A program made the translations under genes and the position numbers. Positions 22,547 through 29,593 of a stretch of 38,897 bases of DNA are shown here, one piece after another. The stretch comes from Sphingomonadales bacterium UBA6174 (GTDB taxonomy: Bacteria; Pseudomonadota; Alphaproteobacteria; Sphingomonadales; Sphingomonadaceae). Where the stretch lies: the NCBI GenBank assembly GCA_002422945.1, contig DITW01000025.1, positions 41,406 to 80,302 on the forward strand, given 5' to 3'. Position 1 is the first letter of the stretch. Each line of letters starts with the position of its first letter. Under the pieces are notes generated by a model. The model searched no databases and had not been told where the DNA came from. It worked only from the letters and a program-made list of their open reading frames with translations.

Positions 22547-23731
22547 ATGGACCGGGTGCGTGTCGGTTTTCTGCCGCTGGTTGATGCGGCGCTGCCCATT
22601 TTGGCGCGCGAACTGGGCTATGCCGAGGCCGAGGGAATCGACCTTGAACTGGTGAAGGACATGAGCTGGGCCGCCGTCAGCGACCGGCTGATCTATCGCC
22701 AGACCGATGCCGCGCACATGGTTGCGCCCTTGGCCTTGGCGGCGACATTGGGGCTGGGGCGGCCTGCTGTGCCACTTGCGGTGCCGTTCGTGCTGGGCCT
22801 GAATGGCAATGCGATTACGTTGCACCCGGATTTGGCGGCACAAGTGACCGATATCGGCCAGTTGCAGGATGTGACGATCACGGGCCAGCGACTGGCCGCA
22901 TTGATCCGGTCGCAGGCACGCAAATTGCGGTTCGGGGTGGTGCATCGCTATTCCAGCCATAATTACATGCTGCGTTATTGGTTGGCGGGGTGCGGGATCG
23001 ACCCCCAACATGATGTCGAGATCGTGACCGTGGCGCCCCCTTATGCTGCGGATGCGCTGGCCGATGGCGAGGTGGACGGCATTTGCGTCGGCGAACCGTG
23101 GAACAGCGTGGCGGTTGATCGCGGCGTGGGGGTGATTGTCGCCGTTACCGCCCAAATCTGGCGGCGCGGGGTGGAAAAGGTCCTGACCATGCGCCGTGAT
23201 CGGATGGAAGAGATGGGGGAGCTTGCCCATCGCCTGATCCGTGCGCTGTATCGGGCGGGCGAGGCGTTTGTCGATCCCGAGCGGCAGGAAGAAATCGCCA
23301 CGTTATTGGCCGGGGCGGAGTATCTCGATGGCTCGGCTGAACTGATCGGGCGGGCGATGTCGAATCATATCCTGCTTGCGAAGGATCATGCCCCCGTGGC
23401 TGTCCCCGATTTCATGGTCCAGCATCGCGAGGCGTCTAACTTCCCTTGGGTCAGTCAGGCCGCATGGCTTTATGCCCAAATGTGCCGGGCGGGGCATGTC
23501 ACGCCGAATGACAGTGATTATGAACTGGCCAAAGAGGTGTTCCGGCCCGATGTCTATCGTGCGGCCATGCGTAATACTGGCGCGGCGTTGCCGGGGGCGA
23601 GCGCCAAGCTGGAGGGCGGCATTACCGACCCCATGGGCGTTGGCACGGTGCAGGGCAGGCTGATCCTCGGGTCGGACAGTTTCTTTGACGGGCGCGCATT
23701 CGATCCCGATAATCTGGCAGATGCATTATAA
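22547..23731 (+). CDS. nasS: NasS nitrate sensor, NrtA-like binding protein
   Basis: A 394-residue NrtA-like protein without a signal peptide, which fits the cytoplasmic nitrate/nitrite sensor NasS that sequesters NasT when nitrate is absent. Typical stretches are VRVGFLPLVDAALPILARELG, FVLGLNGNAITL, FGVVHRYSSHNYMLRYWLAG and GICVGEPWNS. The ATG at 22547 follows a G-rich ribosome site by 8 bases; a GTG at 22541 overlapping the nasT stop is an equal alternative and would add two residues. Substrate-binding residues are shared with NrtA in the same window (both contain GLNGNAITL or LNGNAITL and HNY.LRYWLA). Confidence 0.9.
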   Translation: MDRVRVGFLPLVDAALPILARELGYAEAEGIDLELVKDMSWAAVSDRLIYRQTDAAHMVAPLALAATLGLGRPAVPLAVPFVLGLNGNAITLHPDLAAQVTDIGQLQDVTITGQRLAALIRSQARKLRFGVVHRYSSHNYMLRYWLAGCGIDPQHDVEIVTVAPPYAADALADGEVDGICVGEPWNSVAVDRGVGVIVAVTAQIWRRGVEKVLTMRRDRMEEMGELAHRLIRALYRAGEAFVDPERQEEIATLLAGAEYLDGSAELIGRAMSNHILLAKDHAPVAVPDFMVQHREASNFPWVSQAAWLYAQMCRAGHVTPNDSDYELAKEVFRPDVYRAAMRNTGAALPGASAKLEGGITDPMGVGTVQGRLILGSDSFFDGRAFDPDNLADAL

Positions 23732-23732
23732 A

Positions 23733-23777
23733 GCATCGTGCGGAAAAGTGGGAACCGGTTTTCCGCGAAAACGATGC
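23733..23777. repeat. Palindromic repeat element, first module
   Basis: Outer arms GCATCG (23733-23738) and CGATGC (23772-23777) enclose inner arms GCGGAAAA (23740-23747) and TTTTCCGC (23759-23766) around GTGGGAACCGG. This core resembles a dispersed intergenic repeat common in Rhizobiales. It begins two bases after the nasS stop. Confidence 0.7.
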
Positions 23778-23789
23778 GACAACAAAAAA

Positions 23790-23829
23790 CTAGATCGCGC
23801 TGCATCAGATTTAATGTAGCGCGATCTAG
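23790..23829. repeat. Palindromic repeat element, second module
   Basis: CTAGATCGCGCT (23790-23801) pairs with AGCGCGATCTAG (23818-23829), with an inner CAT/ATG pair. It lies 12 bases after the first module, and in other alphaproteobacteria similar modules occur together. Confidence 0.65.
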
Positions 23830-24052
23830 GGCGGATTTTGGGGCCTGATCTGCCTGCAAATTAGGCACGGTTTCGCACGGTTTTTGGGCAATTGCCTATA
23901 AATGCTGCGCTGCAAAATATCACTTGCGTTGAAGTCGAATCAAGGTCATCTTTAGACCATCGGGCGATGTCGTCCGGTGATGAAATAGTCGATCCGCTGC
24001 AACGGCGCGCGTGATCCGACTGGCATAAAAAATGCATCGGCAATGTCGCCAC

Positions 24053-24116
24053 CTGCTTGGGAAAGATCCTTCGCAGCGTGGTTTTCCGCGTCCTCGATCA
24101 TCGTGATCGAGAGGAC
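24053..24116 (+). ncRNA. Candidate ANTAR-binding two-hairpin leader motif
   Basis: Hairpin 1 (24053-24076) has stems CTGC/GCAG and GGG/CCT around a six-base loop AAAGAT, with A at loop position 1 and G at position 4. Hairpin 2 (24090-24116) has the stem CTCGATC/GATCGAG around ATCGT, again A1 and G4, with extra GTC/GAC pairing outside. The linker is 13 bases. ANTAR proteins are known to bind paired hairpins with A1 and G4 in the loops. A following U-rich terminator is not evident. Confidence 0.5.
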
Positions 24117-24175
24117 AGGCGAGTGTGCCGCAATGTTTCCAGCTTTCCAATTTCGACCATAAGGGGAATTCGACC

Positions 24176-25561
24176 ATGCGGGTGATTGTAGGTACAGCCA
24201 TAGGCCTTGCATTGATGGCATCGCTCACCGCTTGCGGCGGTAAGGACGCAGCCGAAGCGCCGGTCACGAAAAGCGATCTGGAAAAGCCGGTATTGAAGCT
24301 CGGCTTTATCAAACTCACCGACATGGCCCCGCTCGCCATCGCCAAGGAAAAAGGCTTCTTCGCGGAAGAAGGCCTGACTGTGATGCTGGAGCCGCAGGCG
24401 AATTGGAAGGTCCTGCTCGATGGCGTGATTTCTGGCCAATTGGACGGCGCGCATATGCTGGCGGGTCAGCCGATTGCGGCCAAGATCGGCCTTGGCGTGA
24501 AGGGCGATCTCGTCGCGCCGATCAGCCTCGATCTGAACGGCAATGCGATCACTTTGTCCAACCGCGTCTATGCGATGATCGAACCGACCCTCGCCAAAGG
24601 CCCGGATGGCAAGCCATTGCACCCGATTTCCGCTGCCTCGTTGAAGCCGGTCGCGGACAAGCTGAAGGCCGAGGGCAAGCCGCTCAAAATGGGCATGGTG
24701 TTCCCGGTCAGCCCGCATAATTACGAACTGCGGTATTGGCTCGCGGCTGGTGGCCTCAACCCCGGTTTCTATATGCCGGGCGATGTCGCCGGGACCAGCG
24801 GCGCGGATGTGCAGCTTTCCGTCACCCCGCCGCCGCAGATGCCCTCCACCTTGGAAGCAGGCACGATCGACGGCTATTCGGTCGGCGAGCCTTGGAATCA
24901 GGCGGCGGTCACCAAGAAGATCGGCGTGCCGGTCATCACCGATCATGACATCGCCAATTTCAACCCGGAAAAGGTGCTGGGCCTGACCAAGGCTTTTGTC
25001 GATGCCAATCCCAAGACGGTGAAGGCGCTGGTCCGCGCGATCATCAAGGCGCAGATGTGGCTTGATGCGGACGGCGGCAAGAACCGCGCCGAAGCGGTGA
25101 AAATCCTGTCCCAGTCGAAATATGTCGGCGCGGATGAAAAGGTCATTGCCGCATCGATGACCGGGCAGTTCACCTTCGGCCCCGGCGACACCCGTCCGGC
25201 CCCTGATTTCAATATCTTCTTTGGCCATTATGCAGGCTATCCCTTTTATTCGGATGCCGTCTGGTATCTGACGCAGATGCGCCGCTGGGGCCAGATTGCC
25301 GAAGCCAAGCCGGATGCATGGTATCTGGAAACGGCCAAGGCGGTGTATCGCCCGGACCTGTATATGGCCGCCGCCAAGTCACTGGTCGATGAAGGCAAGG
25401 CACCGAAAGATGCCTTCCCCGAAACTGACGGTTTCCGGGCGGATCAGGGCAAGTTCATCGATGGCATCACTTATGATGGCAAGCAGCCCAACGCCTATCT
25501 CGCACGGTTTAGCATCGGGCTGAAGGGTGACCAGAAGGTCACTTCTACCGGCGTCAAATAA
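24176..25561 (+). CDS. nrtA: Nitrate ABC transporter substrate-binding lipoprotein
   Basis: A 461-residue NrtA-type nitrate/nitrite binding protein. The N-terminus MRVIVGTAIGLALMASLTAC is a lipoprotein signal with lipidated C20, so it should be anchored in the periplasm. Binding-fold landmarks are ISLDLNGNAITL, FPVSPHNYELRYWLAAGG and DGYSVGEPWNQAAV. The ATG at 24176 follows AAGGGG at 9 bases; an ATG-like start 17 codons upstream would destroy the signal peptide. It is the first gene of the transport operon, 11 bases before nrtB. It resembles NasS in the same window, as expected for the sensor/transporter pair. Confidence 0.94.
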   Translation: MRVIVGTAIGLALMASLTACGGKDAAEAPVTKSDLEKPVLKLGFIKLTDMAPLAIAKEKGFFAEEGLTVMLEPQANWKVLLDGVISGQLDGAHMLAGQPIAAKIGLGVKGDLVAPISLDLNGNAITLSNRVYAMIEPTLAKGPDGKPLHPISAASLKPVADKLKAEGKPLKMGMVFPVSPHNYELRYWLAAGGLNPGFYMPGDVAGTSGADVQLSVTPPPQMPSTLEAGTIDGYSVGEPWNQAAVTKKIGVPVITDHDIANFNPEKVLGLTKAFVDANPKTVKALVRAIIKAQMWLDADGGKNRAEAVKILSQSKYVGADEKVIAASMTGQFTFGPGDTRPAPDFNIFFGHYAGYPFYSDAVWYLTQMRRWGQIAEAKPDAWYLETAKAVYRPDLYMAAAKSLVDEGKAPKDAFPETDGFRADQGKFIDGITYDGKQPNAYLARFSIGLKGDQKVTSTGVK

Positions 25562-25572
25562 GGAAAAGCCCG

Positions 25573-26589
25573 ATGTCTAAGGCCGCATTGAAACTCGTCG
25601 GATCGGAGCATGAAGTGACCCCCAACGCCACCAACACTCCCGCCGCCAGCCCCGAACAGGCAAGCCCTGCGACACGCGCCCCCTTGCGCTTGCCGCTATG
25701 GATTGCCCGATTGAAGCTGCCGTCGCCCGATAAGCTCTTTGCTGCCATCTGGCCGCCAGTGCTCGGCATGAGTGCCTTCCTCTTGCTCTGGGCGCTGGCG
25801 GCCCCTCGTATTGATACCTCGCTCGGCAGCCTGCCGGGGCCTTATGAGGTGCTGGATCAGTTCAAGGTGCTGCTGGCGGAACATGTCACGGCCCGTGCCG
25901 ATGCGGCCGCCGTCATCGCGGCGGGTGGCATGTATTCCGGCTCGCCGACCTTTATCGACCAGATCTTCACCTCGCTTGAAACCGTGGCGATGGGCTTTAT
26001 CCTCGCGAGCCTGGTTGCGGTGCCTTTGGGGTTGCTCGCCGGTCTGTCCAAGACCTTCAACGCCGCGATCAATCCGTTGGTGCAGGTGATGAAGCCGGTC
26101 AGCCCGCTTGCATGGTTGCCGATTGTGACGATGGTGGTGTCGGCATCGATCACCAGCACCGATCCGATGTTGGCCAAGAGCTTTGTCATCTCGGCAATCA
26201 CCGTCATGCTGTGTTCGCTGTGGCCGACATTGATCAACACGGCGGTGGGCGTATCGAGCATCGACAAGGATTTGTTGAACGTCGGTCGTGTGTTGCGTCT
26301 GGGCTGGATGGCCAAGCTGACCAAGCTCGTCCTGCCGTCTGCCGTGCCGTATATTTTCACCGGCATGCGCCTGTCTTTGGGCGTGGGTTGGATGGTGCTG
26401 ATTGCCGCCGAAATGCTGGCGCAGAACCCCGGCCTTGGCAAGTTCGTCTGGGATGAATTCCAGAATGGGTCGGAAAAGTCGCTCGCCCGCATCATGGTTG
26501 CCGTCATCGTCATCGGTCTCATTGGCTTTGCCCTCGACCGCATCATGGGTGCGATCCAGACCTTCGCCAGCCGCAACGCCGGGAGATAA
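25573..26589 (+). CDS. nrtB: Nitrate ABC transporter permease
   Basis: A 338-residue inner-membrane permease of the NrtB/TauC type. A proline- and alanine-rich N-terminal tail of about 50 residues precedes the first membrane segment (VLGMSAFLLLWALAAP). The EAA-type loop for ATPase contact is seen around LNVGRVLRLGWMAKLTKLVLPSA and FTGMRLSLGVGWMVLIAAEM. It lies 11 bases after nrtA and 4 bases before the ATPase gene, forming one operon for high-affinity nitrate uptake. Confidence 0.94.
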   Translation: MSKAALKLVGSEHEVTPNATNTPAASPEQASPATRAPLRLPLWIARLKLPSPDKLFAAIWPPVLGMSAFLLLWALAAPRIDTSLGSLPGPYEVLDQFKVLLAEHVTARADAAAVIAAGGMYSGSPTFIDQIFTSLETVAMGFILASLVAVPLGLLAGLSKTFNAAINPLVQVMKPVSPLAWLPIVTMVVSASITSTDPMLAKSFVISAITVMLCSLWPTLINTAVGVSSIDKDLLNVGRVLRLGWMAKLTKLVLPSAVPYIFTGMRLSLGVGWMVLIAAEMLAQNPGLGKFVWDEFQNGSEKSLARIMVAVIVIGLIGFALDRIMGAIQTFASRNAGR

Positions 26590-26593
26590 TCGC

Positions 26594-28282
26594 ATGAATG
26601 CCCAGTCTCTTCCCTCGGCCCAGCCGATCCTTTCGCTGAAAAATGTGACCAAGGGCTATCCCGGCATGCCGGTCCTGAACGGGATCGACCTTGATGTCGC
26701 AGAAGGCGAATTCATTGCGATCCTCGGGTTTTCGGGGACGGGCAAAACCACGCTGATTTCGCTGATCGCCGGGCTTTCCAGCCCGGACAGCGGAGAGGTG
26801 ACCATTCGCGGCAAGGCCGTGGACGGCCCGGGTCTGGAAACCAGCCTGGTGTTCCAAAGCTATTCTTTGTTCCCCTGGTTGACGGTGGAGGGCAATGTCG
26901 CGCTGGCGGTCGATGCCGTGCATCAGGGCAAGACCAAGCAGGAACGCGCTGCCTTGGTCCGCCGTACGGTCGAACTGGTCGGCCTTGGCCATGCGATGGA
27001 TCGCAAGCCATCGGAATTGTCGGGCGGGATGCGCCAGCGCGTGTCGGTGGCCCGCGCCTTGGCGATGAAGCCGGAAATTCTGTTGCTGGATGAACCTTTG
27101 TCGGCGCTGGATGCGTTGACCCGAGCCAAGCTGCAAAATGAGATTGACCGCATCCGCGAACAGGAAAAGCGCACGATCATCCTCATCACCAATGATGTGG
27201 ACGAGGCGTTGTTGCTGGCCGACCGGGTGGCCATTCTCGAACCGCAGCCATCGGGTAAAATCGGTCGTATTTTCGACGTTAACATTCCCCGCCCGCGCGA
27301 ACGCACCGCGCTTAATCATGATGAGGCGTTCAAGGCGCTCCGCAGCAAGATCGCCAATTATCTGGATGATCTCAACACCGCCCGCAATAATGCCGGGACG
27401 GATGAATGCGCTTTGCCGCAGATCAGCCCGATCACGGCGATGGCCCCGCCCAAGGCCTATCTCGATGCCGCGAAATCGGGGTTGGAACGGCGCTATCTCG
27501 AATTCTTCAAGGTCAATAAGGTCTATCCGACGCCCAAGGGTCCATTGACCGTGGTCGAAGATTTCACCTTGTTGATGGACAAGGGCGATTTCGTGTCGCT
27601 GATCGGCCATTCGGGCTGTGGCAAGTCGACTGCGCTCACGATGGCGGCCGGGCTGAACAGCATTTCGGGCGGCGGGATCGTGCTCGATGGCCATGAAATC
27701 AGCGGGGCCGGGCCGGATAAGGGCGTGGTGTTCCAATCGCCCAGCCTGATGCCTTGGCTGACCGCGCGGCAAAATGTGCTGGCGGGCGTCAACCGCGTCT
27801 ATCCCCATGCGACCCGCAAGGAACGGCTCGAAATCGTCGATTATTACCTCAACCGTGTGGGGCTGGGGGATAGCCTTGATCGGCTGGCGGCGGAAATGTC
27901 CAATGGCATGCGCCAGCGTGTCGGCATCGCCCGCGCCTTTGCGCTCTCGCCCAAATTGCTGCTGCTCGATGAACCATTCGGGATGCTCGATAGCCTGACC
28001 CGTTGGGATTTGCAGGATGTGCTGATGGAGGTGTGGGAACGCACCAAGGTCACCGCGATTTGCGTCACCCATGATGTCGATGAGGCGATCCTGCTCGCGG
28101 ACCGGGTAGTGATGATGACCAATGGACCGAATGCGCGGATCGGCAAGATCCTGCATGTCGATCTACCCCGACCGCGTGACCGTAAGGCGTTGCTCGAACA
28201 TCCAAAATTCTATGCGTATCGCGAGGAAGTGTTGCAGTTCCTCGCCGATTACGAACACGGCGCCCATGCCGAGGCTGCCTGA
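26594..28282 (+). CDS. nrtC: Nitrate ABC transporter ATPase, two fused ATPase domains
   Basis: A 562-residue protein with two complete nucleotide-binding domains in tandem. Domain 1 has Walker A GFSGTGKTT (45-53), signature LSGGMRQRVSVARAL near 140 and Walker B ILLLDEPLSALD. Domain 2 has Walker A GHSGCGKST near 338, signature MSNGMRQRVGIARAF near 433 and LLLLDEPFGMLD. It combines the roles of cyanobacterial NrtC and NrtD ATPases in one chain. The second signature has N for the usual second G of LSGGM, a change also found in NasD-type ATPases. The ATG at 26594 is 4 bases after nrtB; the longer open frame into nrtB is not coding. There is no NrtA-like regulatory domain. Confidence 0.92.
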   Translation: MNAQSLPSAQPILSLKNVTKGYPGMPVLNGIDLDVAEGEFIAILGFSGTGKTTLISLIAGLSSPDSGEVTIRGKAVDGPGLETSLVFQSYSLFPWLTVEGNVALAVDAVHQGKTKQERAALVRRTVELVGLGHAMDRKPSELSGGMRQRVSVARALAMKPEILLLDEPLSALDALTRAKLQNEIDRIREQEKRTIILITNDVDEALLLADRVAILEPQPSGKIGRIFDVNIPRPRERTALNHDEAFKALRSKIANYLDDLNTARNNAGTDECALPQISPITAMAPPKAYLDAAKSGLERRYLEFFKVNKVYPTPKGPLTVVEDFTLLMDKGDFVSLIGHSGCGKSTALTMAAGLNSISGGGIVLDGHEISGAGPDKGVVFQSPSLMPWLTARQNVLAGVNRVYPHATRKERLEIVDYYLNRVGLGDSLDRLAAEMSNGMRQRVGIARAFALSPKLLLLDEPFGMLDSLTRWDLQDVLMEVWERTKVTAICVTHDVDEAILLADRVVMMTNGPNARIGKILHVDLPRPRDRKALLEHPKFYAYREEVLQFLADYEHGAHAEAA

Positions 28283-28340
28283 GAAACGCTTAAACGAGGA
28301 TGCCCTGAAAGTGAAAATGACCATGAACAGGGAGAATGAC

Positions 28341-29585
28341 ATGACCAAGACCATGATGGCGACTGCTCTATTTGCGTCCACTGTTGCATTGGCTGCCCCC
28401 GCTTTGGCGGATGAGATCAAGATCAAGCCGCTGGTGGATATGCGCCTGCGCTATGAACAGGTCGATCAAGACGGTCTGGCACCCAAGGCCGAAGCCGTAA
28501 CGGCGCGCGCCCGCATGGGCGCGGAAGCGGGCAACAGCCTGTTTTCAGTGCTGGTCGAGGCGGAAGGCACGCTCGCGCTGGATGAAAGCTATAATAGCGG
28601 CGTGAATGGCAAGACGGCTTATCCGTTGGTCGCCGACCCTGAAAATGTTGAACTCAATCGCGCGCAAATTCAGTTCAAGGGGCTGGCCAAGACGGTTGTG
28701 ACCATGGGCCGTCAGCGCATCAATCTGGATGACCAACGCTTTGTCGGCGCGGTCGGTTGGCGCGATAATGAACAGACTTTCGATGCTGTGCGCGTCGAAT
28801 ATACCGGCGTGAAAAACCTGAAGGCGGATCTGACCTATAGCTGGTCGGCCCGCACCATTTGGGGCATGGACGGCGGCAACGTCTATGGCGCGGCGCGGCA
28901 ACAGGCGATCGGCGGGGACAATGTCCTTGCCAATGTGACCTATAAGCATGCGCTCGGCACCGTCACCGGCTTTGCCTATCTCGTCGATCAGGATGAGGCG
29001 AAGGTGTCGGGCTTTCGCAATTCCAGCCAGACCTTTGGCGCACGTTATGCGGCGGCCTATCCGCTGACCAAGGCTGCGAAATTATCGGCGGTCGTCAGCT
29101 ATGCCTATCAGCGCGATTACAAGGCCAATCCGAATGAATATGCGGCGGATTATTGGCTGGGCGAATTGGCTTTGGAGGCCAAGGGCTTCAAGCTGACCGG
29201 CGGTTATGAACTGCTGGGCTCGGGCAAGGGGGCAAGCGCGGGCCAGACCCTCGCCAGTTTCCAGACGCCGCTTGCGACGTTGCACAAGTTCAATGGCTGG
29301 GCGGACAAGTTCCTGACCACGCCCGCCAATGGCTTGCAGGATATGTATGCGACGCTTGGCTACACCCGTTTGAAGGTCGGGCCGTTCGATGCGATCACCG
29401 CCAGCGCGACCTATCATGATTATGACAGCGACCGGTTGAATGTAGATTATGGCAGCGAAGTCAATCTGTTGCTGACGGCCAAGCTCCGCAAATTTGCCTT
29501 TACCCTGAAATATGCAGACTACAACGCCAAGACTTTTGCGACCGATACCAGCAAGCTCTGGGCTTCGGTTGAATGGGCTTATTGA
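28341..29585 (+). CDS. Outer-membrane porin, alginate-export-like barrel
   Basis: A 414-residue beta-barrel protein with a signal peptide ending at APALA, near residue 22. The barrel resembles the alginate-export/porin group: repeated amphipathic strands with aromatic ends (MRLRYEQV, TMGRQRINLDDQRFVGAVGWR, FAFTLKYADY) and a terminal aromatic (SVEWAY). It lies 58 bases after the ATPase gene and 8 bases before nirB, so it probably helps nitrate or nitrite pass the outer membrane. Context is the only ground for the substrate. The ATG at 28341 follows GGGAG by 6 bases; upstream in-frame starts overlap the ATPase gene and break the signal peptide. Confidence 0.85.
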   Translation: MTKTMMATALFASTVALAAPALADEIKIKPLVDMRLRYEQVDQDGLAPKAEAVTARARMGAEAGNSLFSVLVEAEGTLALDESYNSGVNGKTAYPLVADPENVELNRAQIQFKGLAKTVVTMGRQRINLDDQRFVGAVGWRDNEQTFDAVRVEYTGVKNLKADLTYSWSARTIWGMDGGNVYGAARQQAIGGDNVLANVTYKHALGTVTGFAYLVDQDEAKVSGFRNSSQTFGARYAAAYPLTKAAKLSAVVSYAYQRDYKANPNEYAADYWLGELALEAKGFKLTGGYELLGSGKGASAGQTLASFQTPLATLHKFNGWADKFLTTPANGLQDMYATLGYTRLKVGPFDAITASATYHDYDSDRLNVDYGSEVNLLLTAKLRKFAFTLKYADYNAKTFATDTSKLWASVEWAY

Positions 29586-29593
29586 GGAAATAG

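Larger units (their letters stand above)
23732..24175 (+). other. Leader/intergenic region before nrtA, 444 bp
   Basis: No gene is supported. The first 100 bases hold two adjacent palindromic repeat elements, the last 125 bases hold two hairpins fitting an ANTAR target, and the middle shows nothing distinct. In NasST systems the regulated leader lies directly before the transport and reductase genes, as here. Confidence 0.7.

Noticed and set aside
22547..25561. nasS and nrtA as a recent tandem duplication
   Set aside because: They share family motifs but differ widely in sequence, and the sensor/transporter pair is a known standard arrangement.
26543..28156. 537-codon minus-strand frame opposite the double ATPase gene
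   Set aside because: His/Arg/Gln-rich shadow of the ATPase sequence with no ribosome site.
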